DNA from: Variovorax paradoxus
GTDB taxonomy: Bacteria > Pseudomonadota > Gammaproteobacteria > Burkholderiales > Burkholderiaceae_C
DNA length: 64,000 bases
Assembly (NCBI RefSeq): GCF_000834655.1
Contig: NZ_JXQQ01000010.1
Location: 294,289-358,288 of the forward strand
Reading direction: 5' to 3'
In this document: positions 47,170 through 56,596 of the stretch, piece by piece
How positions within the stretch are numbered: position 1 is the stretch's first letter
Layout of the letters: each line of letters starts with the position of its first letter
The notes under the pieces: model-generated
What the model was told of the DNA's origin: nothing
Database searches by the model: none
What the model saw: the letters and a program-made list of their open reading frames with translations, nothing else
Position numbers and translations under genes: made by a program

Positions 47170-47994
47170 ATGCTTACCGTGTTCCGTCTAACAATCGAGC
47201 GCGCGCGGAAAGAGCGCTTGCCGCAAGTTGCTGGAAGCCTCGCGTTCACCACTTTGCTGTCAATCGTGCCTTTGCTGGCAACGAGCATCGTGCTGTTCAC
47301 GCGATTTCCAGTCTTCGCGCGCTTCCAGGACGCGTTTCAAGAATTCTTGTTGAGCAGGCTGCTGCCCGCTGACATCACGCGCACGGTGCTGAAGTACCTG
47401 AACCAGTTCGCAGTCAACGCCAGCGGCCTCACGTGGGTCGGTTCGCTCTTTCTGCTGGGCACTGCCGTCGCCATGCTGCTCACCGTGGAGAACGCGCTGA
47501 ACCAGATGTGGAAGATCAAGAAGAATCGGCCATTCCTCAAGAGGGTTGGCTTGTACATGCTCATGTTGGCCATCGGGCCGCCCGTCCTGGGCCTGAGCCT
47601 GTGGGCAACCTCGTATTTGCTGGGCATCTCCGTGGGCCTGATCGGTGCGTTGCCGCCCCCGCTCGCCTTCGTGCTCGACCTTGGCCCGCTCCTGCTCGGC
47701 GTCACCGTGGTGACGAGCATGTTCTACCTTGTCCCGAACACCAAGGTAGCGTTGCGTGACGCCTTCGCAGGCGGCTTGATCGCCAGTGTGGCGTTCGAGT
47801 TCGGCAAGCGCGGCTTCACGACATACCTCGTTAAAGTACCTACGTACAAGGCGCTGTATGGGGCATTCGCGGCGCTCCCCATCTTCTTGCTTTGGGTGTA
47901 CTTCTCGTGGCTGGTCACGCTGGTTGCAGCCATGATGACGGCCAATCTGGCGCTCACTCGACGGCGGCCGGCAGGCAAAACCGCTCGCAATTGA
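47170..47994 (+). CDS. YihY/virulence factor BrkB-family membrane protein
   Basis: A 274-residue inner-membrane protein with about six segments. Family features are GSLAFTTLLSIVPLLATSIVL near the N-terminus, NALNQMWKIKKNRPFLKR, and YGAFAALPIFLLWVYFSWLVTL near the C-terminus. Sometimes mislabelled RNase BN; transport or envelope function is more likely. ATG 47170 is chosen over the in-frame ATG 47050, because the upstream residues are not hydrophobic and not conserved-looking. Confidence 0.88.
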   Translation: MLTVFRLTIERARKERLPQVAGSLAFTTLLSIVPLLATSIVLFTRFPVFARFQDAFQEFLLSRLLPADITRTVLKYLNQFAVNASGLTWVGSLFLLGTAVAMLLTVENALNQMWKIKKNRPFLKRVGLYMLMLAIGPPVLGLSLWATSYLLGISVGLIGALPPPLAFVLDLGPLLLGVTVVTSMFYLVPNTKVALRDAFAGGLIASVAFEFGKRGFTTYLVKVPTYKALYGAFAALPIFLLWVYFSWLVTLVAAMMTANLALTRRRPAGKTARN

Positions 47995-48765
47995 CGGCCG
48001 AGCGCGTGGACTGTCGCACATCTGAACTGTGATCACCGACCCATTGCTCGCTCAGGTCACTCAAGCATCCCGCTGGCCGTTCACGACCTGCTGGTCAGAC
48101 AAATCAGCGTCTTGCTCCAATGCCTGTCTCCGTGCCGTTCTCCACAAGATTCACATCCGAAGACCGGCTATCGATCTGCTGCAAGATGGCGGGTCCCTCG
48201 TCCAACGCGGCTGCTTTGACGCCCCGGGGGCATCGGTGGTCCGCGCTGAATGTCCCTTGGCGATACCACGATGAATTGGCGTGCTCCTCACGGCGGCAGC
48301 CAAAGCGCTCGAGGACGACCAGTGCGCTGCGGTTCGCCTGGACCAGGCACTCCGGGGGACCGCCGAGGAACGATCAGGATCCACTCACCGCACGCAGCAA
48401 CCTGACGCCATGATCGACAATTGCGCTAGATGCACGATCACTATCGCGGACCTGCGTTCGACAATGCGCGCGTGCCTGACCCGAGCGGTGCTCGACTTCG
48501 ACATGGCAGGTGTGTTGACGGGCCACCATGTCCTGCCGCGGCTGTCGAGGCGGCGCGACTCGGCCAGCGCGGTAGGAATTGCCCCCAGTCTGCAACCTCT
48601 GGGCATGGCGTCAAGCGGCATGGTGCACTGCCGGCGTGCGGCAAGCAGATCGAGCCGACTGTTTCTCGGATCCAGACGCTTGACGAACAGAGGCGTCGCG
48701 TCTGGGGTCAACTCCGAGGCGTGGCCCAGGCAGCGACAGCTCGGCGATAACGGCCCAGGCATGCC
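47995..48765. other. Gene-free stretch
   Basis: 771 bp. A 162-codon plus-strand frame (48281-48769) overlaps the next gene start and is rich in Arg/Ser without a domain. Nothing else recognised. Confidence 0.4.
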
Positions 48766-49452
48766 ATGACGCGCACGGAACGGCTGCTCCGAATTCTGCA
48801 GATGTTGCGCGAGAAGCGTCGGCCTGTGACGGCCGCGGCGATCGGTGAACATTTCGGCGTGAGCGAGCGGACGATCTATCGCGACATCGCCACCCTCACC
48901 AGCCAGGGCGCGATGATCGCAGGCGAGGCGGGCGTCGGGTTCGTGCTGCGCGACGACTTCTTCCTGCCCCCGTTGGCGTTCGACCCCCACGAAGCGGCAG
49001 CCCTGATGCTCGGTCTACGCTTCGTCCTGCGACGCGGTGGCGTTGGCCTGTCAGCCGCTGCAAAGAGCGCACAAGCAAAGCTCTCGGGGGCCATGCCGGC
49101 GCGTTTCGACGACGCCGCCGCGCGCAGGAGCGCGTTCGTCGTCGCGCCGCACCCTGCCGTTCGAGGGCAGATATTGGAGATCATTCGCGAGGCGATCGAT
49201 CGCGCGCGCAAGGCCAGGATTCGATATGAACGGCCCGACGGCACTATCTCGGAACGAATCGTGTGGCCGATCGTCATCGGTTGGTTCGATGGCTTCGAGA
49301 TGTTCGCCGCTTGGTGCGAATTACGCCAGGAGTTCCGCCACTTCCGTGTCGATCGGCTGGCGTGCATCGAACTTCTGGACCAGGATGCTGGCAGGCCGCG
49401 GCATGCACTTCTCCAAGACTACCGCAGGCTGGAACCCGACGTCGAGCTGTGA
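48766..49452 (+). CDS. YafY-type WYL-domain transcriptional regulator
   Basis: A 228-residue regulator. The N-terminal HTH_11 (RLLRILQMLREKRRPVTAAAIGEHFGVSERTIYRDI) is followed by a WYL domain (ARKARIRYERPDG, WPIVIGWFDGFEMFAAWCELRQEFRHFRVDRL). WYL domains often sense nucleotides or oligonucleotides, while YafY-like members frequently control a neighbouring enzyme gene. The NmrA-like gene 58 bp downstream is the likely target. Confidence 0.88.
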   Translation: MTRTERLLRILQMLREKRRPVTAAAIGEHFGVSERTIYRDIATLTSQGAMIAGEAGVGFVLRDDFFLPPLAFDPHEAAALMLGLRFVLRRGGVGLSAAAKSAQAKLSGAMPARFDDAAARRSAFVVAPHPAVRGQILEIIREAIDRARKARIRYERPDGTISERIVWPIVIGWFDGFEMFAAWCELRQEFRHFRVDRLACIELLDQDAGRPRHALLQDYRRLEPDVEL

Positions 49453-49510
49453 CGCTCCTGACAGGAACTGTCGGGGCCCGCTCCTAGACTGCTCCGAAAA
49501 GGAGAACGTC

Positions 49511-50371
49511 ATGTTTGTTGTCATGGGTGCAAACGGTCACGTTGGTTCTGTGGTTGCCAAGACGCTGTTGGAGCGTGGGCAGGCCGTGACAGTCGTGACT
49601 CACAATGAGTCGCATGGAGCCAGATGGCGGGGCGCTGGAGCACAGATTGCTCTCGCTGATGCGAATGATCGGGACTCGCTGCGGCGCGCCCTATCACTTG
49701 GCACGCGCGCATTCCTGCTCAATCCGCCCGCCGACGTGGCGCGCGATACCGACGCCGTCGAGTTGGCGACAGTCGCCGGAATCCTCGCCGCGCTGGACGG
49801 GTCCAGCCTCGAGAAGGTCGTCGCAGAATCGACCGCGGGTGCGAAACCGGGCCACCGTATCGGCGATGCCTCGGCCCTCTGGGAACTGGAGGAGGGGTTG
49901 CGCGCGCGGAGCATACCGTCGGCAATCAACAGAGCCCCTTTTTGTATGAGCAACTGGGAAACCCAGCTGGTGCATATCCGCAAGACAGGGAAGCTGTCGA
50001 CCATGCTTCCCGAACAACTCAAGCTGCCGATGGCAGCCCCGGACGATCTGGGGCGCATCGCCGCGGACAGGCTGATGTCAGGCTTGGACGATGTTGGCGT
50101 GCGTTTTATCGAGGGTCCCGCGCGTTACTCGGCGTGCGATGTTGCGGCGGCATTCGCGCACGCCCTGAAGCGACCGGTCGAGGTCGAGTGCACGCCACGC
50201 GAAGCATGGCACGCGGGTTATCGAGCTTTGGGCTTCTCGGAACCTGCCGCCGATGCCTACACCCGGATGACGGAGGCGGCTCTCGACGATGGCTTCGACA
50301 TGATCGTCGATCCACTCCGCGGTGAGATCTCGCTTGCCGCATACGTCGCTCAATTGACGAAGCGAAGGTGA
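49511..50371 (+). CDS. NmrA-like NAD(P)H-binding protein (atypical SDR)
   Basis: A 286-residue atypical SDR with the Rossmann motif MGANGHVGSVVAKTLLERG. NmrA-type segments follow (VTHNESHGARWRGAGAQIAL, VVAESTAGAKPGHR, RAPFCMSNW). Relatives are redox-sensing regulators or quinone/azo reductase-like enzymes. ATG 49511 with GGAGAA upstream is the start; longer frames overlap the WYL regulator. Probably co-transcribed with it. Confidence 0.85.
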   Translation: MFVVMGANGHVGSVVAKTLLERGQAVTVVTHNESHGARWRGAGAQIALADANDRDSLRRALSLGTRAFLLNPPADVARDTDAVELATVAGILAALDGSSLEKVVAESTAGAKPGHRIGDASALWELEEGLRARSIPSAINRAPFCMSNWETQLVHIRKTGKLSTMLPEQLKLPMAAPDDLGRIAADRLMSGLDDVGVRFIEGPARYSACDVAAAFAHALKRPVEVECTPREAWHAGYRALGFSEPAADAYTRMTEAALDDGFDMIVDPLRGEISLAAYVAQLTKRR

Positions 50372-51040
50372 AGCTGGGCAGCTTGCATCGGCGAAGGGCG
50401 AGAGGCCGGCGTCGGGCATTTGCGCACGACGCCCTTGCCCGTTGGCTCGCACGATAAAAGTTCCTGGCGAAGCGTTCGACGCGGTGGCCGTCGGGCCGTT
50501 CGTGCAGGCTGCATCTTTGCAGGTTCTGATCATGGCCGGATGGCACCGCGCCGCTCGCGGTCGGCCGCACGTCATTCGACGCGTGGCAGCACCGCATCGA
50601 TTCGCGCGGGGACCGCATCGCTCGCACCTTCCAATCAAACGCTCGAAGACGGCTTCCAGCCAGACGCTTGGCTCTATCCAACTCGCCGCGAAGTCCGCCA
50701 GCTCACGAGACGATCGATTGAAGTGTCAACTCTGCCGACAAGACAAAGCACCCGCATCGACGTCGACTTGAGGCAGCGGTATCCACGTCAGAGCGAGAGT
50801 TGATGGCACGTACCGCCCTCGCTCCCGAAAAGGTCGTTCCGCATTTGTCCCACCTGACTGCGGCCACTTCGATTGCCACGAGCAAATCACGGCCTCGGAA
50901 TCTTTTTGCGATCAAGGGTCCCGGTAGACCGTTCGGTCCCGGCGCGACGCTGCGTTCCGTTTCGAATCCGAACGATCAAGGTGTTCGTATTGCCTGTAGC
51001 CAGTGTTATCTGTCCGGCATCAACGCAAGGCGTCTCGCAC
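50372..51040. other. Gene-free stretch
   Basis: About 670 bp upstream of the TonB-receptor region with no recognisable gene in any frame. No riboswitch-like or Fur/Zur/NikR-box-like palindrome was seen. Confidence 0.4.
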
Positions 51041-51223
51041 ATGAAAACCAAACCCAACCGTCTCGCAACCGCCGCGGTGGACATGATCACCGGCAAGAGC
51101 GGCGGCACCGCGGCGGTGACCATCTCGGATGTCACCCAGTCCAATGGCGAGGTCCACATGGTCGACAGGCTCCTGCGGCTCAAACAGAGCCTCCGAGCGA
51201 CACATCGCCATCGCCGGGATTGA
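51041..51223 (+). CDS. Possible small protein ahead of the TonB receptor
   Basis: A 60-residue frame (MKTKPNRLATAAVDMITGKS..., VTQSNGEVHMVDRLLRLKQ) ending 80 bp before the receptor start. Low-confidence: no family known and no strong ribosome site. It could be a leader or spurious. Confidence 0.3.
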   Translation: MKTKPNRLATAAVDMITGKSGGTAAVTISDVTQSNGEVHMVDRLLRLKQSLRATHRHRRD

Positions 51224-51303
51224 TCGAACGCCGCCATGGCACGCCGCGGCGGAGAGGCTTCGACGTTCCGACGACCCCTTTTTTCTCATTTCCAGGAGCG
51301 CCG

Positions 51304-53388
51304 ATGCGGAAGCTTGCGATTTCCCCTCACCCGATCTGGCTTGGCATCATCTTCGGTAGCGCCGCCGCCTGCGCGCAGCAAAGCCATCTTCCCGAGATCG
51401 AGGTACGTGGCCCGCGAGATGCAGGCGTTGGCAACGCGGACAGCGCGAGCGAGGGTGCGGTGGAGCGCGAGTCGTTCCAGACCCGGCCCAAGCTGCGGCC
51501 TGGCGACATCGTCGAGGCGGTGCCGGGTGTGGTCGCCACGCAGCACTCCGGCGACGGCAAGGCCAATCAGTATTTCCTTCGCGGCTTCAACCTCGACCAT
51601 GGCACCGATTTCGCCGTCACCGTCGATGGAATGCCGGTGAACATGCCCACGCACGGACACGGCCAGGGCTACGCCGATCTGAACTTCCTGATCCCCGAGC
51701 TCGTCTCTGGCGTGCGCTACCGCAAGGGGCCGTACTTCGCCGAAAGCGGCGACTTCTCGCTCGCGGGCAGCGCGTCCCTCGATTACTTCAGCGTGCTGGA
51801 CGCGCCCTTTGCCGAACTCACGCTGGGCACCCACAATTTCAAGCGCCTGCTGGCCGCGGGTTCGCGTACCCGCGAGGATCAGACTTGGCTCGGCGCCATC
51901 GAGATCGAAGGCAATGACGGCCCCTGGGAAGTGGCCGAAAACCTGCGCAAGGTGAGCGCCGTGGTGCGTTATTCGCAGGGCTCGCCGACACGCGGTTTCA
52001 GTCTCACCGGGATGGCCTACAAGAGCCGCTGGACCTCGACCGATCAGGTGCCCCAGCGCCTGATCGACACAGGCCAGCTCACGCGATTCGGCTCGCTCAA
52101 CCCCACCGACGGCGGCAGTACGCAGCGCGTGAGCCTGTCCGGAAAATGGTTCGACAAGGGGGCAGAGGGCGAGACGATGATCAGCGCCTATGCGATCGAC
52201 TACCGCTTCGACCTGTTCTCCGACTTCACGTATTTTCTGAACAACCCGGTCAACGGCGACCAGTTTGAGCAGACCGACCGGCGACGCATCTTCGGCGCGC
52301 AGGCGTCACGCACCATGCCGACGAAGTTCGGCGGCATGGACGGCATCCTGAGCTTCGGTGCGAGCTGGCGCGGCGACCGGATCTCCGAGGTGGGCCTCTA
52401 CAGCACCCAGGCACGCGATCGGCTCGCGACGGTACGCAACGACAAGGTCTCGCAGGACCTGTTTGCCGTGTACGGCCAGCAACTCGTCTACATCACCGAC
52501 CGCCTGCGCGGCTACGTGGGCGTGCGCGGCGACATACTGCGCTACCGGGTCGACGAGCGCGAGACGAGGTATGGCGCGGTCAACGGCGGCAAGGGGCACG
52601 ACGCGATCGCCAGCCCAAAGGCCGGCCTGGCCTTTGCGTTGACTCCACAGCACGAGCTGTACTTGAACGCTGGCGTCGGTTTTCACAGCAACGACGTGCG
52701 CGGCGCGACCATCGCCATCGACCGCTCGGGCGGGTCCGCCGCCGACCGCGTGCCGGCGCTCGTCAAGGGGCGGGGCGCTGAGGTCGGCTGGCGCTTTCAG
52801 CCCGACGAGAACTTCACGGCGACGGTTGCGCTGTGGCAGCTCAAGCTCGACTCCGAGCTCGTGTACGTCGGCGATGCGGGCACCACCGAGCCTGGGCGCG
52901 CCAGCGGCCGCCGCGGCATCGAGGCGACGATGCGCTGGAAGCTCGATCGCGCCTGGCGCGTGGAGCTCGACGGCGCAGCCTCGCGCGCACGCTTCAAAGG
53001 GTTCGCACCTGAAGGCGAAGGCAACCATGTCGACAACGCCGTCGAGCGCGTCCTCGCAGCGGGCCTCACATACATCGACGGTCCGCTGACCGCATCGCTG
53101 CGACTGCGCTACCTCGGCCCGCGCGCGCTCGACACGACCAACACCATCCGCTCCCGCTCGGCCACGCTGGTGAACTTCGGTGTGCGCTACATCCTGAACA
53201 AGAATCTGACGCTTGGCCTGGATGTGTTCAATGTCGCCGGCAAAAAAGGCAATGACATCGAGTACGCCTACGCGTCCTGCTCGGCCGGCGAAGTGGCGTC
53301 GGGTGCGTGCAACGGCGGCGTGACCGGCCGGCACGTGCATCCGATGGAGCCGCGCAGCGCGCGGGTCAGCGCACGCTGGACGTTCTAG
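51304..53388 (+). CDS. TonB-dependent outer-membrane receptor
   Basis: A 694-residue receptor: a signal peptide (about 1-24), a short N-terminal TonB-box-like region (LPEIEVRG), a plug domain (RPGDIVEAVPGVVATQHSG, YFLRGFNLDHGTDFAVTVDGMPVNMPTHGHGQG) and a 22-strand-type barrel ending RVSARWTF. The plug contains a His-rich loop (PTHGHGQG), as in receptors for metals or metal complexes. An AGGAG ribosome site precedes ATG 51304. It is convergent with the metal-type operon ending in a NikR-like gene, so a metal chelate is a reasonable substrate; this is inferred. Confidence 0.9.
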   Translation: MRKLAISPHPIWLGIIFGSAAACAQQSHLPEIEVRGPRDAGVGNADSASEGAVERESFQTRPKLRPGDIVEAVPGVVATQHSGDGKANQYFLRGFNLDHGTDFAVTVDGMPVNMPTHGHGQGYADLNFLIPELVSGVRYRKGPYFAESGDFSLAGSASLDYFSVLDAPFAELTLGTHNFKRLLAAGSRTREDQTWLGAIEIEGNDGPWEVAENLRKVSAVVRYSQGSPTRGFSLTGMAYKSRWTSTDQVPQRLIDTGQLTRFGSLNPTDGGSTQRVSLSGKWFDKGAEGETMISAYAIDYRFDLFSDFTYFLNNPVNGDQFEQTDRRRIFGAQASRTMPTKFGGMDGILSFGASWRGDRISEVGLYSTQARDRLATVRNDKVSQDLFAVYGQQLVYITDRLRGYVGVRGDILRYRVDERETRYGAVNGGKGHDAIASPKAGLAFALTPQHELYLNAGVGFHSNDVRGATIAIDRSGGSAADRVPALVKGRGAEVGWRFQPDENFTATVALWQLKLDSELVYVGDAGTTEPGRASGRRGIEATMRWKLDRAWRVELDGAASRARFKGFAPEGEGNHVDNAVERVLAAGLTYIDGPLTASLRLRYLGPRALDTTNTIRSRSATLVNFGVRYILNKNLTLGLDVFNVAGKKGNDIEYAYASCSAGEVASGACNGGVTGRHVHPMEPRSARVSARWTF

Positions 53389-53408
53389 GCACGCGGCGCG
53401 CCCCGGTG

Positions 53409-53891
53409 TCAGTTCAGCGGGCTCTGGTGCGAGTGCGGGTGGGCCAGTGCATGCGCGTGGGCATGAGGTACCGCGTCGTCCATCAGCGCCACCACATTGG
53501 CGTGGCCGTGGCGAACGCCGCGCAGCGAGACCAGCGCGTCCGACAGGTCATGCACTGCGGCCACCGGACCGCGCAGCACCACGCACTCCATGCAGCTGCC
53601 ATGGTCAAGCGGCGTCTGATGGCAGGCGATGACCATGCCATGGTGCGCGTGGCGCAAGGCCAGGAGCCGAGAGGCGAGCGCGAGCTCGCGGGTGTCGTAG
53701 ACATAGCTCACATGCGCGATGCACGAGGTCACGGCCCGATCGAACGCCATGCCGCCGAGCCCTGCACGTCCAAGGCCGTAGCGGATCAGGTCGCGCACCG
53801 CCTCGGACCGACTGACGTACCGCTTTTGCCTGATGAGCGTCTCGAACTGTCTTGCAAGTTGCTCATCGAGAGAGATGGTGAAGCGGTTCAT
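53409..53891 (-). CDS. NikR-like ribbon-helix-helix metal regulator with altered ligands
   Basis: A 160-residue regulator: an N-terminal ribbon-helix-helix (MNRFTISLDEQLARQFETLI, VSRSEAVRDLIRYGL) and an ACT-like metal domain. H81 and C100 align with E. coli NikR H76 and C95, but the positions of H87 and H89 are Q92 and P94, with a displaced H91. A His-rich tail (HAHAHALAHPHSH) follows the domain. Last gene of a minus-strand operon (HupE-like, TPR, lipoprotein, DUF4331), 47 bp after the HupE-like gene, and convergent with the TonB receptor. It probably regulates this metal module; metal specificity may differ from nickel. Confidence 0.85.
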   Translation of the reverse strand: MNRFTISLDEQLARQFETLIRQKRYVSRSEAVRDLIRYGLGRAGLGGMAFDRAVTSCIAHVSYVYDTRELALASRLLALRHAHHGMVIACHQTPLDHGSCMECVVLRGPVAAVHDLSDALVSLRGVRHGHANVVALMDDAVPHAHAHALAHPHSHQSPLN

Positions 53892-53938
53892 GGGCGTCTC
53901 ATGCGCAGATACGCAATCGGCGACGCCCCGGATTCAGA

Positions 53939-55090
53939 CTAGGAGAATGGAAGCATCTTGACGTCCAGCACGCGTTCGCACAGCCACACCGTGGCCAGCA
54001 CCACCGCCGCCATCGAGCCGCCATGCAGCACCAGCGGCGGATAGCGGCGCCAGTTGCGCAGCCCCAGCAGCACGGCGAGGGCCACCGACACCACCGCCAG
54101 TTGCCCGGCCTCCACGCCCAGGTTGAACTGAAGCAGCGCCAGCGCGAACTGACCTGTCGGCAGCTCGAGTTCGCCCAGGGCGCCGGCGAAGCCGAAGCCA
54201 TGGATCAGGCCGAAGAGGAAGCTGAAGAGCTTTCGGCGTCCGCCAAGCACGGGCCGGATGTTGTCAAGCGCCGCCAGGATGATGGTGATGGCGATCGCGG
54301 GCTCGATGATGCGCGGCGAGATCGTCACGATCTTCAGCCCTGCGAGCGCAAGCGTGATCGAGTGAGCGATGGTGAACATCGTCACGATGCCGAGCATCGG
54401 CCAGGCGGCGTCCCTCCATGCGAGCACAGGGGTCCAACAGCCGTCGCGGCGCTTGAGCACTGCGGGCAGCAGGAGGCAGACGAGGAACAGGATGTGGTCG
54501 TAGCCGATCAGGATGTGGTGGATGCCGTCGGCCAAGAAGCTGGCGGGCCGTGCGGCGTCTTCAGAACCGACCCACGCGATGGACACGGGCCCGGCCGACG
54601 GGTCCAGCGAACGCAGAAGCGGCGTGGCGGCGCTCTCGGCTTGCGCGCGCAACAGACCGCGGTGCGTTGGGTCCACGTCCTGGAAGAGCCGGTAGTCGAT
54701 GGACAGCGCGGTGGCCGCGCTGCAGGGCGCGCGCATCTGCAGCACGAGATAGGCGCCGTCGATGCGGCTCTCGATGGCAGGCGGCTGTACTTCGGCGGGC
54801 ACGCACTGCCCCTCCTGCAGGCGCAGGTGCCCCAGCGCGTAGGCCTTGATGTCGTCCAGTCGGTAGCGCACCTCGCCCCAGGACAGTTTCTGGTCGGCGT
54901 TGGCGTCCAGGTCGAGCACCGCGTCGAGGTCGCGCAGCGCGATGTCCCAGCGCAGGTCGATGCGGTCGGCTTTGCGTGACAGTTGCAAGTAGGCGTCGCT
55001 GGCCTTGTGCGCCTGCGCGGGAAGCACAGCCGAGGCGAGCACCCAGAGAAACAGCCAGGCCAGCAGGGAGCGGCAGGTGCGTGAGGTCAT
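53939..55090 (-). CDS. HupE/UreJ-like membrane protein with N-terminal extracytoplasmic domain
   Basis: A 383-residue protein: signal peptide ending PAQA, a ~170-residue exported domain, then about six membrane segments with HupE/UreJ motifs (DGIHHILIGYDHILFLVCLLLPAV; LIHGFGFAGALGELELP). The exported part holds a canonical 12-residue EF-hand-type loop, D62-x-N64-x-D66-x-x-L69-S70-x-x-E73. HupE/UreJ relatives import nickel or related metals. It starts 9 bp after the TPR gene stop, within the DUF4331 operon. Substrate not proved. Confidence 0.85.
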   Translation of the reverse strand: MTSRTCRSLLAWLFLWVLASAVLPAQAHKASDAYLQLSRKADRIDLRWDIALRDLDAVLDLDANADQKLSWGEVRYRLDDIKAYALGHLRLQEGQCVPAEVQPPAIESRIDGAYLVLQMRAPCSAATALSIDYRLFQDVDPTHRGLLRAQAESAATPLLRSLDPSAGPVSIAWVGSEDAARPASFLADGIHHILIGYDHILFLVCLLLPAVLKRRDGCWTPVLAWRDAAWPMLGIVTMFTIAHSITLALAGLKIVTISPRIIEPAIAITIILAALDNIRPVLGGRRKLFSFLFGLIHGFGFAGALGELELPTGQFALALLQFNLGVEAGQLAVVSVALAVLLGLRNWRRYPPLVLHGGSMAAVVLATVWLCERVLDVKMLPFS

Positions 55091-55099
55091 CGCGTGGCG

Positions 55100-56296
55100 T
55101 CAAAGCAGCGCGTCGACGCGCGCATCCCGCAGGCCGATTTCCCGCACCAGTGCCTTGACCTCGGCCCGCGCCAGCGCGTCCTTTGCCGCGACGGCAGCGC
55201 GTGCGAACAGGAGCAAGTCGATGGGTTCGCGCTGCAGCTTCACGTTGAGCCTGGCGAGGTCGAGCGCGCGCCGGGTGTCGCCCTCCACGTCGAGCGCGAA
55301 CATTGCTTCTTCCCGCGCATGGACCGCGGTGGTGCCGGGCCGCTCGGCCGCCGCGCTGAAGCGCGCCTTGAGCTCGGCCGCCTCGGTGCGCCCGCCTTCG
55401 AGCCCGCGGGCGGCAATGGCCATGCGCAGCAGCACCGCGTCGCTGCGGGCTTGCGTGTTCAGTAGCGCGGTAATCTCCCCCGGCCGGCCGGCGCGCTGCA
55501 GGTAGTCGCTGTAGGCGAGCAGCACGTACCCAGCGCGCTCGGCCTGCAAGGCGCGGCGATAGGCCGCGTCGGCCTCGACAGGGCGGCCGGCGAGCTCCTC
55601 GACCTCGGCCAGGCTGGTGAGCAGCCATTGGCGCGTGCCGGCCTGTTCGCGCGCTTGAAGTAGCGGATCGGCCAGCAAGTTCGTCAATGCGCCGCGCGCT
55701 TCGTCGTAGTTGCCGCGCAGACCCGCGTTCTCCGCCAAGCAGGCCAGGCCGTAGAGGGCCGGACCGAAGCGTCCGAGCGCGCGGCACGCCGCGTCCGATT
55801 CGCTGTAGCGGCCGCGCACGCGGTGGAGGGTGGCCAGTGTGATCCACGCCTGGGCGTTGGCCGGTTGCCGGTTCAGCGCCGCTTTGAGGAGCGCCTGCGC
55901 GCCATCGAAGTCGTGCAGAAACTGCGCGATGGTTGCACGCATCACCAGTATGGCGCCCGGCGTCTCGTTGGGGGGGACGGTGGTCCAGTGGGCAAGGACG
56001 CCCATGGCGTTGCCTGCGTAGCGCGCATCGCCTTGCGACCTCGCCAGCTCAAGATAGCGGGTCGCAGCAGCAATGGCCACGGTCGCGTCCGTGGGGCGTT
56101 TCTGGAGTTCGCGGCGCAGCGTGCGCGCCTCGCGCGACCATCCGGCGACCAAGGGCAGCGATTCGACGACCTCGTTGTCGTCGGTGGGAACGCGGGGCGC
56201 GGCGCCGACGCAGGTCGTCGCCGCGGATATCCAGAGCGCGGCGGCCCACGCCTGCAATGCGTACCGCGTGGGCAGGCGCCGGAGCATCGCCGTCAC
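55100..56296 (-). CDS. Exported tetratricopeptide-repeat protein
   Basis: A 398-residue protein with an N-terminal signal (about 1-32, ending CVGA), then helical TPR-type repeats (LKAALNRQPANAQAWITLATL, GRYSESDAACRALGRFGPALYGLACLAE, AGRPVEADAAYRRALQAERAG). Probably a periplasmic scaffold. Its start overlaps the lipoprotein stop (ATGA) and its stop is 9 bp before the HupE-like start. Confidence 0.82.
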   Translation of the reverse strand: MTAMLRRLPTRYALQAWAAALWISAATTCVGAAPRVPTDDNEVVESLPLVAGWSREARTLRRELQKRPTDATVAIAAATRYLELARSQGDARYAGNAMGVLAHWTTVPPNETPGAILVMRATIAQFLHDFDGAQALLKAALNRQPANAQAWITLATLHRVRGRYSESDAACRALGRFGPALYGLACLAENAGLRGNYDEARGALTNLLADPLLQAREQAGTRQWLLTSLAEVEELAGRPVEADAAYRRALQAERAGYVLLAYSDYLQRAGRPGEITALLNTQARSDAVLLRMAIAARGLEGGRTEAAELKARFSAAAERPGTTAVHAREEAMFALDVEGDTRRALDLARLNVKLQREPIDLLLFARAAVAAKDALARAEVKALVREIGLRDARVDALL

Positions 56297-56586
56297 TCGG
56301 TGGAGACGGGGTCTTTGGTTTCCGAGGTCGGCGGCGGATCGAACATCGCGACGTCCGCGGCCTCGGCCGTGTCGAGCCCCCCGCCGGCCACCAGCGCTTT
56401 GACGTAGGCGATGAAGGTGTCGTACGCATCCGCTTGTGGCGGGGGTGTCGTCGGCGGCTGGCCGCCGCCGGCGGGTGGAAAAGGGTAAAAGCTGCCCCCC
56501 CCGCCGCCGCCACCACCACCGCAGCCCGCGAGGGTGACAGCAACCAAGAGCGGGCAGGCGATACGATAGAACGTGTTCTTCGTCAT
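56293..56586 (-). CDS. Small poly-glycine lipoprotein
   Basis: A 97-residue lipoprotein: the lipobox LAGC gives the lipidated C22, directly followed by nine glycines, then a Pro-rich linker and a short acidic/helical domain (DAYDTFIAYVKALVAGGGL). It sits between the DUF4331 and TPR genes with a 10-bp gap and an ATGA overlap. Function unknown; position in the operon suggests an outer-membrane accessory. Confidence 0.75.
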   Translation of the reverse strand: MTKNTFYRIACPLLVAVTLAGCGGGGGGGGGSFYPFPPAGGGQPPTTPPPQADAYDTFIAYVKALVAGGGLDTAEAADVAMFDPPPTSETKDPVSTE

Positions 56587-56596
56587 GGCGTTCTCT

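Noticed and set aside
50800..51303. Long N-terminal extension of the TonB receptor
   Set aside because: ATG 51304 has a ribosome site and signal peptide; upstream residues look non-coding.
53451..53483. His codon-rich stretch as a DNA repeat
   Set aside because: It is the His-rich tail of the NikR-like protein, not an independent repeat.
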